From positions 1 through 64,000 of the forward strand of contig JAKAHA010000001.1 in NCBI GenBank assembly GCA_021825445.1: a DNA stretch of 64,000 bases, read 5' to 3'. Shown piece by piece: positions 24,349 through 31,862 of this stretch. This DNA comes from a bacterium. GTDB taxonomy: Bacteria > Patescibacteriota > Microgenomatia > UBA1406 > GWC2-37-13. Numbering within the stretch: position 1 is the first letter of the stretch; each line of letters begins with the position of its first letter. A program made the position numbers and the translations under genes. The notes beneath the pieces are model-generated. The model saw only the letters and a list, made by a program, of their open reading frames with translations, was not told the DNA's origin and did no database searches.

Positions 24349-24729
24349 GTGCTTAATTTATTTTTACCCGCTTTTACGGTTTTTGCTCAGATTCAGGATT
24401 GGACAAATAAAGAAACAGGTGCAAGTTGTGTCGTTGATGGCGTTCCCACCCTTAAATGTCTAGAAATCGTTTTTGGAAATATTCTTTACATGTCTTCGTT
24501 TTTTATTATTATCGTTTTATTCATCATGTTTGTCGTCGGCTCTTTCCGATATCTGACTTCATTTGGAAATGCTGAGGCAATCAAAAAAGCCCAAGGGACT
24601 CTTAAATATGCACTAATAGGCTTTATTCTTTTTGTCAGTGCCTACTTGATAATGACGATCATTCAGACTTTGTTCTTGGGAGGAGCAGGCGGTAAAGCTA
24701 ATTTGTTTGAGTTTAAACTTGGAGAGTAA
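24349..24729 (+). CDS. VirB2/TrbC-type pilin-like membrane protein 2
   Basis: 126 aa starting at GTG 24349. An N-terminal hydrophobic stretch (LFLPAFTVFAQ) with an AQ cleavage-like site is followed by a Cys pair (ASCVVDGVPTLKC) and two helices around 48-70 and 86-112 joined by TSFGNAEAIKKAQGTLKYA. The architecture parallels the preceding gene, suggesting two subunits of one envelope structure. It is translated right after gene 1 (3-nt gap). Confidence 0.62.
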   Translation: MLNLFLPAFTVFAQIQDWTNKETGASCVVDGVPTLKCLEIVFGNILYMSSFFIIIVLFIMFVVGSFRYLTSFGNAEAIKKAQGTLKYALIGFILFVSAYLIMTIIQTLFLGGAGGKANLFEFKLGE

Positions 24730-24741
24730 ATAAGATATCAA

Positions 24742-24805
24742 TCTACTAATGCATCCTAATCAACGAATATTTGTAGATTAGCATTTATTCGTAGATTAGT
24801 ATCAC
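24742..24805. repeat. GTAGATTAG-type short repeat region
   Basis: CTACTAATGC and GTAGATTAGCATTTATTCGTAGATTAGTA form an imperfect hairpin after the pilin pair. It could end transcription from either side but has no U-tract. Confidence 0.35.
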
Positions 24806-24951
24806 TTTGCTGGCGTGACGAAGATCACCCTCACTCCTTTATCTTCAGGAATAGGGGATGCAATTTTATTTTTTTCGCGGATATAGTTATAGGCAATAAA
24901 CAAAAGTAGAGAAACTCCAACAGCGATTAAGATAATACCAAAACCTTTCAT
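24802..24951 (-). CDS. 49-aa single-pass membrane protein
   Basis: Short frame beginning MKGFGIILIAVGVSLLLFIAY and ending VRVIFVTPAK, with stop TGA at 24802-24804. One transmembrane helix at residues 4-21 is followed by a basic then mixed tail. No family recognised. It is supported by a clean ATG, a clear signal-anchor pattern and lack of any other gene here, but coding status rests on sequence pattern alone. Confidence 0.5.
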   Translation of the reverse strand: MKGFGIILIAVGVSLLLFIAYNYIREKNKIASPIPEDKGVRVIFVTPAK

Positions 24952-24958
24952 AATACTT

Positions 24959-25037
24959 AAGTTTAATCAGTTTAATCTGTTAAATCAGTTGAATCAGCTA
25001 CCGAACCGATTCAGCCGACTCGACTGACTTTGACTGA
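24959..25037. repeat. Imperfect inverted repeat of AATCAGTT units
   Basis: Tandem degenerate units (TTTAATCAG, TTAAATCAG, TTGAATCAG) on the left face GATTCAGCCGACTCG and GACTGATTTAAC on the right, giving a long imperfect hairpin just after the glycosyltransferase stop. Confidence 0.5.
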
Positions 25038-25038
25038 T

Positions 25039-25971
25039 TTAACTAATATTAACTTGTTCTTTAATCAAATACCTTGGTCGTTTTTGGATTTCCTGATAAA
25101 TCTTCCCAATATACTCACCAATTATTCCAATTGTAATAAGTTGAATCCCTCCAAGAAACATAATTGCCGTAAAAAGTCCTGCCCAGCCGATGACAAATGA
25201 TTGAGGTGAGATAGCTTTTCTGATGAGTTCGTAAATTATTCCCAAAAAACCAAGAATACCTGACATAAAGCCAAAATATGTCGCCATTCGGAGTGGTTTG
25301 ACGGAAAAACTGGTAATTCCTTCAAGAGCAAAATTTAACATCCTGAAAAAACCATAGTGGGTTTTTCCAGTTAATCTTTTTTCCCTTTTAAAATATACAT
25401 AATCAGTTGGAAATCCACCCCATGAAACTATGCCTCTTAAAAAACTTGGTCTTTCGCGAAGATTATTTAAAAAATCAACTACTTGTTTATCAACTAATCG
25501 AAAGTCTCCAACTTCTTGAGGAATTGGGGTGTCAGATAAAAAATTTATTAGTCTATAAAATATTGATGCTGTTGATTTTTTAAAAAAATTTTCCCCTTCT
25601 CTTTCATTCCTTTTTGCGTAAACTATTTTTGCACCAGATTGCCATTTGGCAATCATTTCAGGAATTATTTCTGGAGGGTCCTGAAGATCGGCGTCAATTG
25701 TCACCACGCAGTCACCGTGAGCGACTTTGTATCCGGCGGTAAGCGCCATCTGGTGACCAAAATTTCGATAGAAAGAAATTAATTTTATATTTTTATTTTT
25801 GAGGGCTTGTTTCTTAATATTCTCTACAGTTTTATCTTTTGATCCGTCATCGACAAAAATAATTTCATACGGTGAGTTTTTTACAACAGGAATAAGTCGC
25901 TTAACCAACGGTTCAACATTTTGTTCTTCATTAAAGACGGGGACAATAACGGAAACTAAGAAGTTATTCAT
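25039..25971 (-). CDS. Family 2 glycosyltransferase, polyprenol-phosphate type (GtrB/DPM1-like)
   Basis: 310 aa. GT-A domain at residues 5-230 with VIVPVFNEEQNVEPL, FVDDGSKDKT, the metal-binding DADLQDPPE and a QEVGDFRLVDKQVV acceptor region; then two transmembrane helices (about 232-255 and 268-292). This is the architecture of enzymes that load glucose, mannose or similar sugars on undecaprenyl phosphate. The sugar is unknown. It could serve the envelope glycan genes near 3-14 kb. Confidence 0.88.
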   Translation of the reverse strand: MNNFLVSVIVPVFNEEQNVEPLVKRLIPVVKNSPYEIIFVDDGSKDKTVENIKKQALKNKNIKLISFYRNFGHQMALTAGYKVAHGDCVVTIDADLQDPPEIIPEMIAKWQSGAKIVYAKRNEREGENFFKKSTASIFYRLINFLSDTPIPQEVGDFRLVDKQVVDFLNNLRERPSFLRGIVSWGGFPTDYVYFKREKRLTGKTHYGFFRMLNFALEGITSFSVKPLRMATYFGFMSGILGFLGIIYELIRKAISPQSFVIGWAGLFTAIMFLGGIQLITIGIIGEYIGKIYQEIQKRPRYLIKEQVNIS

Positions 25972-25982
25972 GAGTTAAGTTT

Positions 25983-26066
25983 AATAGATCAAACCTCAAA
26001 GATCAAAACCAAGTTTAAAGTTCAAAGCTTAGATCTTGACTTTGATTTTTGAACTTTGCACTTTAC
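25983..26066. repeat. GATCAAA-type imperfect inverted repeat
   Basis: The left arm has AGATCAAACCTCAAAGATCAAAACC; the right arm has TTGACTTTGATTTTTGAACTTTG. Same family as 5368-5476. It separates the glycosyltransferase from the tRNA. Confidence 0.45.
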
Positions 26067-26077
26067 TCTCTCTTTTG

Positions 26078-26148
26078 TTACGGGGCCGGGAGTCGAACCG
26101 CGGTCTAGGAGATTATGAGCCTCCTGTGCAGCCGTACACTACCCCGTA
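26078..26148 (-). tRNA. tRNA with anticodon CAU (elongator Met or Ile2)
   Basis: The acceptor stem TACGGGG/CCCCGTA is perfect, the D stem is GTGT/GCAC, the anticodon stem GGAGG/TCTCC carries loop CTCATAA, and the T-loop is TTCGACT; A73 follows and CCA is not encoded. It is not an initiator, as the anticodon stem lacks three G-C pairs. The T stem CGCGG/CCCGG has two central mismatches. Elongator Met versus lysidine-modified Ile2 cannot be settled by eye. Confidence 0.8.
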
Positions 26149-26219
26149 TTGTTAAATTACGTTTAAATTATACTAAATTTTTGACGTTTATGTTCCTCTA
26201 AATAACATTGTTTGTTAAA

Positions 26220-26244
26220 GTAGTGGAACGATTCATCGTTCCAT
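26220..26244. repeat. GTAG-headed single hairpin, copy B
   Basis: GTAGTGGAACGAT pairs with ATCGTTCCA; it is the second hairpin type of the 12072-12144 element on its own, just after the FtsB-like gene. Confidence 0.65.
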
Positions 26245-26250
26245 AATTAT

Positions 26251-26586
26251 TCATTCAAAATACACCTCCCACCACTGTCTCCAATTTGGAAGAGGGGTTG
26301 GGGTTATAGAAATTGAGACTGCAGGAGGCGACGGGATAATTATGGCGATTTCATTATCCTTTAGAAGATTAAGATCGTTTCGAATTGTTTTTTCAATTTC
26401 TTCAGTGCTTCTTTTTTTTACTACTTCAGTTTTTAATTCAACATTTCGTTTCTGTTCTTTTTCAAAGTTTTGCTTAAACTGCTCATAAAAATCTAATTTA
26501 CTTTTATAGGAAAAAAGATTCTTTAACAAAGAAGAAAATAAAAAAATAAGTAAAAAGATAAAGATAACGTTCTTAATTAATTTCAT
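26251..26586 (-). CDS. FtsB/DivIC-like septum formation initiator
   Basis: 111 aa with one N-terminal transmembrane helix (residues 5-25), a coiled coil (about 30-75, FYEQFKQNFEKEQKRNVELK) and a terminal extracytoplasmic tail rich in Pro. The order helix-coiled coil-short globular end (RNDLNLLKDNEIAIIIP) is that of FtsB/DivIC, which bridges FtsL and FtsQ in the division complex. Coupled to the upstream yqeY by a 4-nt overlap. Confidence 0.72.
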   Translation of the reverse strand: MKLIKNVIFIFLLIFLFSSLLKNLFSYKSKLDFYEQFKQNFEKEQKRNVELKTEVVKKRSTEEIEKTIRNDLNLLKDNEIAIIIPSPPAVSISITPTPLPNWRQWWEVYFE

Positions 26587-27026
26587 GCATTAATTATACC
26601 TTGTAGTGTTTTCATTATCCTTCCTGGGTCGGCTTTTGATTTGAGAGCCTTCATACAAATTCCAATGATTGCCTTTTGATTATTATCAAAGGTAGCTTGG
26701 TTTTCCTTAATTACTTTTTCAATTTCAGCATTTAATTCTTCATCGGAAATTTCTGCCGGTAAGTAAGAGGTCACTATTTCAAGTTGTTTTTTATTATCTT
26801 CGGCAAGTTCTACTCTTCCACCTTTAACAAACGCCTCGACAGATTCTTTTAATTCTTTTACAATTTTTTTAAGGACGACCATAGTTTCCTCGTCGTTCAA
26901 CTCTGATTTTTTATCAATCTCTTTATTTTTTATCTGTGATAGAATAAAACGGAGAACGCCAAGTTTGGTTTTATCGCCTGATTTAAGGGCAATCAAGGAA
27001 TCATCTTGAAGTTTTTGTCTCAACAT
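26583..27026 (-). CDS. yqeY: GatB/YqeY domain protein
   Basis: 147-aa all-helical protein of the YqeY family, the tRNA-binding tail domain of GatB found as a stand-alone protein. Key segments are LGVLRFILSQIKNKEID near 22-38, LEIVTSYLPAEISDEEL near 81-97 and the closing MKTLQGIINA. Molecular role is not settled. It is first gene of a two-gene transcript with the FtsB-like gene; a TATAAT lies 6 nt before its ATG. Confidence 0.88.
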   Translation of the reverse strand: MLRQKLQDDSLIALKSGDKTKLGVLRFILSQIKNKEIDKKSELNDEETMVVLKKIVKELKESVEAFVKGGRVELAEDNKKQLEIVTSYLPAEISDEELNAEIEKVIKENQATFDNNQKAIIGICMKALKSKADPGRIMKTLQGIINA

Positions 27027-27032
27027 AAGATA

Positions 27033-27038
27033 ATTATA
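27033..27038 (-). promoter_or_regulatory. -10 hexamer of yqeY, leaderless geometry
   Basis: TATAAT on the minus strand, 6 nt before the ATG at 27026; no clear -35. Confidence 0.45.
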
Positions 27039-27098
27039 GACTATTTATTAATTTATAGTGAGCGGATTTATCCTGAGTAAAATCGAAGGAGTCGAACT

Positions 27099-27509
27099 AT
27101 GAAAAAAACAAGCAAGTCAAGTAAAGACATTATTTCCCTTTTTGGTAGTATCCAAAAAGTAATTTCTACCAAACCATCAACCAATCAAATGCTTAATGAA
27201 GTGCAGATGATGAAATTTAAAATAAAACCGATTAAGGGAGATCTGATGTCATTCAATCTAAAAAACCAGCAGTTTATCGAAAGTCTTTGGAGCCTAGGAA
27301 AATTAGATGAGTTTTTTTTCAAAGAAGTTCCAACTCTTTCTAAAAAAGAAAAAGAAGTCTTTATGAGAATTTTTGATAGTTTATATTTTAAATATCAACA
27401 ACAGCTTAATGAATCAAATCTTCAGGAAAGAAAAATCAACATGTCAAAGACAGGTTTATTGGAAATGGAAATTTATAAAGAAAGAAAGTTAAAGAAAAAA
27501 ATTAATTAA
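27099..27509 (+). CDS. Hypothetical protein upstream of exonuclease
   Basis: 136 aa, lysine-rich, predicted helical (DSLYFKYQQQLNESNLQERK). No motif recognised. A GGAG at 27088-27091 could act as Shine-Dalgarno, although that stretch resembles the ATCCTGAG...TCGAAGGA repeat seen at 53208-53252. Its stop is directly followed by the ATG of the exonuclease gene, so the two are probably co-translated and may be functionally linked. Confidence 0.55.
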   Translation: MKKTSKSSKDIISLFGSIQKVISTKPSTNQMLNEVQMMKFKIKPIKGDLMSFNLKNQQFIESLWSLGKLDEFFFKEVPTLSKKEKEVFMRIFDSLYFKYQQQLNESNLQERKINMSKTGLLEMEIYKERKLKKKIN

Positions 27510-28088
27510 ATGAAAAAATTTCCCATAGTTCTTGATATAGAAACAAAACATACTTTTCGTGAATTCTCTGAACACGCAAAACTAGGGATCACAGTTCTTG
27601 CAATATATGATTATAAAGATAAATCCCAGAGAATTTTTACTGAAAAAGATATTAATCATCTTTTTCCAATTCTTGAAAACTGTTCATACATAATTGGTTT
27701 CAATATTAATAGTTTTGATCTGCCAGTTCTTCAACCATATTATCCTGGAGATATTAAGCATTTTAAAACTTTTGATATTTTGGATGATATAAAGAAAATT
27801 CTAGGGCATCGACTGTCACTAAATGATGTGATTAAGACAACCTTGGATAAAAAAAAGACGGGTCATGGACTTGAAGCAATAGATTTTTACCGTGATGGGA
27901 AATGGGAAGAATTAAAAAAATATTGTATGGACGACGTCATGCTTACAAAAGAACTTTTTGACTATGGGGTTTTAAATAAAAAAATATCCTATTTAAATGA
28001 AAATGGGAAAATTGACATTGAGGTTGATTGGGAAAAATATTTAAAAGATGAAGGTGGCGGAGAAATGCCATTAACACTTCCATTCTGA
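27510..28088 (+). CDS. RNase H-fold 3'-5' exonuclease-like protein (YprB type)
   Basis: 192-aa DEDD-superfamily nuclease. Exo I is VLDIET with D9 and E11, Exo II is IIGFNINSFDLPVL, and Exo III is YCMDDVMLTKELFDYG, giving the DEDDy/h acidic set. The central LGHRLSLNDVIKTTL resembles the YprB/predicted exonuclease group rather than DnaQ. It could process DNA or RNA ends; the substrate is unknown. Directly abuts the preceding hypothetical gene. Confidence 0.75.
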   Translation: MKKFPIVLDIETKHTFREFSEHAKLGITVLAIYDYKDKSQRIFTEKDINHLFPILENCSYIIGFNINSFDLPVLQPYYPGDIKHFKTFDILDDIKKILGHRLSLNDVIKTTLDKKKTGHGLEAIDFYRDGKWEELKKYCMDDVMLTKELFDYGVLNKKISYLNENGKIDIEVDWEKYLKDEGGGEMPLTLPF

Positions 28089-28303
28089 TTAAATTTCTAA
28101 TTTCTAATTACCTAATTTCTAATAAAATCCCAATAACCAAATTCCAAGTATTTCAAACAATAATCAATTACCAATCGAATCAAAATTAAAAACCGTTTGG
28201 TCTATTGATTTTTGAATATTGATATTTGTTTGTTTCTTGGTATTTGGTCATTGGTTATTATTTAGGTCAATTAGAATAATTAGATCAATTAGGTTAATTT
28301 ATA
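28089..28303. repeat. Gene-free block of nested AT-rich inverted repeats
   Basis: Outer units AATTTCTAATTACC and GTCAATTAGAATAATTAG, and inner arms CCAATAACCAAATTCCAAG versus CTTGGTATTTGGTCATTGG, form a long imperfect hairpin. The same unit types are at 8909-8941 and 52072-52190. I see no gene. Confidence 0.55.
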
Positions 28304-28306
28304 ATT

Positions 28307-29224
28307 ATGTTTAATGACATGCCTATAATCGGTCTTGCTCCCATGGATGGTGTTACCGATGCTCCGTTTCGATATATTGTGGACCTTGTTGGTAAACCCG
28401 ACATTATTTATACTGAATTTGTTTCCGTCAAAGGTTTGATACTCGGCAAACCGGCAATCCAGAGAATGTTGCTTCGTCATAAAACTAAGACAAAAATGAT
28501 TGCCCAATTTTTTGGGGTGGAGCCAGAATATTTTTATCAAGCAGCGAAAGTCGCAAAGGATAAAGGATTTGACGGGATTGATATCAATATGGGTTGTCCA
28601 GACAAAAGTGTTTTTCATCGAGGAGCTGGTGCAGGGCTAATTCTTCAACCAAAACTCGCTCGCGAGATTATTTTGTCTGTTAAAAAAGCCGTTGGTAATT
28701 CTCTTACAGTTTCTGTCAAAACCAGGACAGGATATAAAGAACATCAAACAAAAGAATGGATAGGAAATTTACTTGAAGCAGAACCCGATTTTATCTGTCT
28801 CCACGCCCGCACTTTTAAACAAAGATATTCGGGAGTTGCTGATTGGGATCAGATTGGAATTGCGGTGGATTTAGCTAAAAAAACTAAAACAAAAATATTT
28901 GGTAATGGAGATATTAAAAGTCGCTCAGAAGCTTTGGATAAAATTAAAAAATATAATTTAGGCGGAGTTTTAATTGGTCGAGCGGCACTGGGAAATCCTT
29001 GGATATTTCAAGGTCATGTCCCAACAACTAAGGAAAGATTTGAAGTGATTATCGAACATTGTAAAAAATTTATGGAATTTTTTCCAACCGCCCATTTAAG
29101 TATCATGCGAAAACATTTAGGATGGTACGCAAAAGATTTCCCTCATGCCGCCGAAATCAGAAATGAACTGATGCAAGTAAATAATATTGAGGATGTAGAA
29201 AAAATTATCTCAAGAGTTTGTTAA
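28307..29224 (+). CDS. dus: tRNA-dihydrouridine synthase
   Basis: 305-aa FMN-dependent enzyme reducing uridine in the D-loop of tRNA. TIM-barrel motifs: GLAPMDGVTDAPFR at the N-terminus, INMGCPDKSVFHRGAG with catalytic Cys97, VSVKTRTGY, the HARTFKQRYSG loop and GNGDIKSRSEA and GVLIGRAALGNPWIF for FMN phosphate binding. Full length. Its end overlaps the convergent toxin gene by 20 nt. Confidence 0.93.
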   Translation: MFNDMPIIGLAPMDGVTDAPFRYIVDLVGKPDIIYTEFVSVKGLILGKPAIQRMLLRHKTKTKMIAQFFGVEPEYFYQAAKVAKDKGFDGIDINMGCPDKSVFHRGAGAGLILQPKLAREIILSVKKAVGNSLTVSVKTRTGYKEHQTKEWIGNLLEAEPDFICLHARTFKQRYSGVADWDQIGIAVDLAKKTKTKIFGNGDIKSRSEALDKIKKYNLGGVLIGRAALGNPWIFQGHVPTTKERFEVIIEHCKKFMEFFPTAHLSIMRKHLGWYAKDFPHAAEIRNELMQVNNIEDVEKIISRVC

Positions 29225-29471
29225 CTAAATCATAAATATTTTTTCGGTGCCCGATCAAAATAATATATATTTCTTGTGAGGATTTTCTATAAACAATTCT
29301 GTAGTTGCCTACCCGAACGCGAAAAATATTTTTGAAACCAGAGAGTTTTTCTTCTTGTAAGTTGATTGATTCATCTTTAATTAAGCGAATTTTTCTGGCA
29401 ATAACTATTTGATCAATTTTAGTTATTTTTTTTAGTTCTTTTTCAGCCCGGGGAGAAAGTATTACTTTCAT
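29205..29471 (-). CDS. RelE/ParE-family toxin
   Basis: 88-aa type II toxin. It begins KVILSPRAEKELKKI and has the core FRVRVGNYRIVYRKSSQEIYIILIGHRKNIY across residues 51-81, typical of RelE/YafQ-like ribosome-dependent endonucleases or ParE gyrase toxins; the branch cannot be fixed by eye. It overlaps the upstream antitoxin gene by 4 nt, so translation is coupled. Confidence 0.85.
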   Translation of the reverse strand: MKVILSPRAEKELKKITKIDQIVIARKIRLIKDESINLQEEKLSGFKNIFRVRVGNYRIVYRKSSQEIYIILIGHRKNIYDLVNKLLR

Positions 29472-29707
29472 ATATTTAATTCTTTAGCGATCTCTTCAAA
29501 ATCTTTACCTTTTTCAAAATCGGCTTCTAATACAGCCTTCTTATCAATGGAATCTTCCATAAAAGAAACAATTTTTTCATAAAGATCTTTGCCTAATAAA
29601 TAAGCTTCAATTTTATTGCGATTTTCAACGGCTAATGGAAAATCCGTTGCATTGAGAATTGCTTTTGATGGATTAATTTTAAGTTGGGAAATTGAAATAG
29701 TATTCAT
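29468..29707 (-). CDS. Antitoxin of the RelE-like pair, Phd/RelB type
   Basis: 79 aa from ATG 29707; the open frame extends upstream to 29743, but that part covers the promoter. The N-terminus NTISISQLKINPSKAI is the Phd/YefM-like DNA-binding region, followed by PLAVENRNKIEAYLLGKDLYEK and an acidic C-terminal toxin-neutralising tail (EADFEKGKDFEEIAKEL). It probably represses its own promoter through the repeats upstream. Confidence 0.82.
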   Translation of the reverse strand: MNTISISQLKINPSKAILNATDFPLAVENRNKIEAYLLGKDLYEKIVSFMEDSIDKKAVLEADFEKGKDFEEIAKELNI

Positions 29708-29714
29708 GTTACTA

Positions 29715-29760
29715 ATAATAACAATGAATAGGTCTCTTGTCAAGACCTATTAATAGGTCT
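29715..29760 (-). promoter_or_regulatory. Toxin-antitoxin promoter with three operator repeats
   Basis: On the minus strand TTGACA (29738-29743), 17 nt, TATTAT (29715-29720), then 7 nt to the ATG. AATAGGTCT occurs at 29727-29735 and 29752-29760 with its inverse AGACCTATT at 29743-29751, flanking and overlapping the -35. This fits antitoxin autorepression and a leaderless mRNA. Confidence 0.72.
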
Positions 29761-29767
29761 TTTACGT

Positions 29768-30553
29768 TTAATTATTCTTACACCCAATTTTTGGCATGGG
29801 AGCAGATGGTTTTCCGTGTTTTATCCATTTTCCTTTCACACAAATCCAGTTGTCTTCACCGCTAATCAATCTTGCAGAAAACAATAATATGACAAATGCA
29901 ATAATTGCAAAATATACATATTTTATTAAATTTGGTTTTTTCTTGAAAAGTAAAAATGAATAGACCATTGGCAAAATGCTCGCCAACATAATACTTCCGA
30001 AAATCACAACTGGTGCATGCCAAACAAAAGTTGCCTCAATCAAAGTTACAATTCCTGCAATTACGAAACACCAACTAGCATATCGATGAGTCTTATTCCA
30101 ATTGTCCTCGCTTGAAAGCGACCAAGGAGTTTTGACACCAATAAAATAATTTTGGCGGATTTTCGATAGATAATTTCCAAGGAGTATAAAAAAAGTTCCA
30201 AGCCCAATAAACATAAAAGGCAACATTTGAACTTTGGAATTTGTAGAAATATAAAAAATTAAAAAATGGAGATAGAAAAAAAATCCAATAAAAGTTGTTT
30301 GGATGATCTGCCATTCTTTTTGAAACAGTTTATATTTATCTTTTTTTGGATCAAAGTTTGGCAATACTAAAAATAAAATCCAAATAAATAAAGTCATAGT
30401 TGGCATCAACAAAACCGCCTGATTTTTTGGCATATAATTATCAACTTGTCCCATGATATTCCAGTGCATAGGAAGTTGAGCTGGAAGATATTGATAAAAA
30501 AGGTAACTACCTAAAAACATAATTGAGATTAGAAAAAGATTTATTTTTTTCAT
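29768..30553 (-). CDS. SdpI-family membrane protein
   Basis: 261 aa with a DUF1648 opening (YLPAQLPMHWNIMGQVDNYMPK near 24-45, in parts) and a SdpI-like helical core with GNYLSKIRQNYFIGVKTPW near 127-145. About seven transmembrane helices. In Bacillus subtilis SdpI gives immunity to the SdpC toxin and sequesters the SdpR repressor. It follows an SdpR-like regulator by 1 nt, matching the sdpRI pairing. No SdpC-like toxin is present in the window. Confidence 0.82.
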   Translation of the reverse strand: MKKINLFLISIMFLGSYLFYQYLPAQLPMHWNIMGQVDNYMPKNQAVLLMPTMTLFIWILFLVLPNFDPKKDKYKLFQKEWQIIQTTFIGFFFYLHFLIFYISTNSKVQMLPFMFIGLGTFFILLGNYLSKIRQNYFIGVKTPWSLSSEDNWNKTHRYASWCFVIAGIVTLIEATFVWHAPVVIFGSIMLASILPMVYSFLLFKKKPNLIKYVYFAIIAFVILLFSARLISGEDNWICVKGKWIKHGKPSAPMPKIGCKNN

Positions 30554-30554
30554 A

Positions 30555-30815
30555 TTATTTTTTGTTAAATAAATTTATAATTCCTTTCATAGTTTCTTCA
30601 AAAACTGAAGTGTTAAGTGAGTATCTGATAAATTGTCCTTGTCTTTCACTTACAATAAGTCGAGTTCTTTTTAAAATATCCAAATGATGAGAAAGAGAAG
30701 CTCCTGTGATTTTGAAGTGCTTAGCAATTTCGCCGACAGTCATATCTTTTTCTTTCAAGATATTTAGAATCTTCCTTCGATTTTTATCAGATAAAGCTTT
30801 AAAAATTGTATCCAT
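30555..30815 (-). CDS. SdpR-like ArsR-family repressor
   Basis: 86-aa winged-helix regulator. DTIFKALSDKNRRKILNILK, then GEIAKHFKITGASLSHHLDILKRT (recognition helix, in parts) and the wing LIVSERQGQFIRYSLN are typical of the autorepressor SdpR subgroup. No metal-binding Cys are visible. It likely controls its own promoter, whose spacer-proximal palindrome lies at 30838-30857, and is released when SdpI is engaged, by analogy with Bacillus. Confidence 0.85.
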   Translation of the reverse strand: MDTIFKALSDKNRRKILNILKEKDMTVGEIAKHFKITGASLSHHLDILKRTRLIVSERQGQFIRYSLNTSVFEETMKGIINLFNKK

Positions 30816-30837
30816 AATTGTTGTTAAAGGATTAGAT

Positions 30838-30884
30838 ATTTAGACAACCATCTAAATTATATTAAAAGATTATTTGTTTGTCAA
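30838..30884 (-). promoter_or_regulatory. Consensus promoter and operator of sdpR-sdpI
   Basis: On the minus strand TTGACA (30879-30884), 17-nt spacer, TATAAT (30856-30861): a perfect consensus. Directly at the -10 and downstream lies ATTTAGA/TCTAAAT (30838-30857), a 7-bp inverted repeat well placed for repression. Confidence 0.75.
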
Positions 30885-30923
30885 GAAGACTATCTATTAA
30901 CTGTATTTTCTCTGTTCATTAAT

Positions 30924-30929
30924 TATAAT
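30924..30929 (+). promoter_or_regulatory. -10 hexamer of the hydrolase gene, leaderless geometry
   Basis: TATAAT 6 nt before the ATG at 30936; no clear -35. Confidence 0.45.
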
Positions 30930-30935
30930 CTACTC

Positions 30936-31796
30936 ATGGCTTACGTTGACGAATTTATCAAAAAACATCAGATTAAATCATTAGTTATAAACAAAGTTAC
31001 TGGTAGATATATTACAGGAGGGAAAAGTAATATAGGTTTTCTTATTTTCCCTGGCGGTGGACAGGATATGTATTCGAGCTACGACTTGATTGAAGCGTAT
31101 GAAAATAAATATAAAGTAATCTCTTTAAATATTACTGGTTTTAAAGATTTACAAACATTTTTCAAATTCATTAATAAAATTCTTGAAGTGGAAAAATTAA
31201 AAAAAATTATTGTTTATGGACTTTCTTTTGGAGGTTTTATTGCACAGCATTATGTTAGGGAGAACAAAAAAAAGGTGATTAAACTAATTCTTTCCCATAC
31301 AGCAACTACTAAGTCAAAACCAGTTGTCAAGAAAATAATAATTCCTGGAAAAATTGCTTACTTTTTTCTACCAATAATTCCTATTTCGTTACTTCGTTAT
31401 TTGGTTAAAAAAAACGCAGGGAGAATTCAAGCAGGGCATTCAAACATTTTGGATTTATGGAAAAAATATATGTCGAAATCCAATCTAGAAAAACGGACAG
31501 AATTTATTGATCGCTTTGGATTGGATTTTTTAAATAGAAAATATTTGAATTCTTTTTACCGATTGGGAACGAATATGGAAAGGGAAGAGAAAAAATGGGG
31601 TGAAAATATTTTTGATGATTGGAGTAAAAATATTTTAATAATTAAAGCAATTGATGATCCATTAGCACAGGACGATGGAATGTTAAAAAAATATTATCCA
31701 TTAGCAAAAGAATATATTTTTCATGGTACTGGTCACTTAACTCCTTTTATACAATTTGAGAAAATGAAGCAACAAATAGATAAATTTATCTTATAG
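30936..31796 (+). CDS. Alpha/beta hydrolase
   Basis: 286 aa. FLIFPGGGQDMYSSYD provides the oxyanion region, GLSFGGFIAQHYV near 97-109 the nucleophile elbow (G-x-S-x-G), AIDDPLAQDDG the acid and GTGHLTPF the catalytic His. A lid of basic helices occupies about 140-215. Substrate unknown; the fold includes esterases and peptidases. Divergent from sdpR, with its own -10 hexamer. Confidence 0.78.
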   Translation: MAYVDEFIKKHQIKSLVINKVTGRYITGGKSNIGFLIFPGGGQDMYSSYDLIEAYENKYKVISLNITGFKDLQTFFKFINKILEVEKLKKIIVYGLSFGGFIAQHYVRENKKKVIKLILSHTATTKSKPVVKKIIIPGKIAYFFLPIIPISLLRYLVKKNAGRIQAGHSNILDLWKKYMSKSNLEKRTEFIDRFGLDFLNRKYLNSFYRLGTNMEREEKKWGENIFDDWSKNILIIKAIDDPLAQDDGMLKKYYPLAKEYIFHGTGHLTPFIQFEKMKQQIDKFIL

Positions 31797-31824
31797 ACGG
31801 TCGTTTATAAGATAATATTTCTTT

Positions 31825-31860
31825 TGACTAGTTAATTAATTAACTAGTCATTTTGTTTAG
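31825..31860 (+). terminator. Perfect 26-bp palindrome with T-rich tail
   Basis: Positions 31825-31850 are a perfect palindrome (arms TGACTAGTTAATT), followed by TTTTGTTT. A weaker hairpin TCTTATA/TATAAGA overlaps the hydrolase stop just before. It probably terminates the hydrolase gene ahead of the convergent MGMT gene. Confidence 0.6.
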
Positions 31861-31862
31861 AT

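Noticed and set aside
28089..28303. CRISPR-like array
   Set aside because: Repeats are degenerate, of unequal length and inverted, with no regular spacers and no cas genes in the window.
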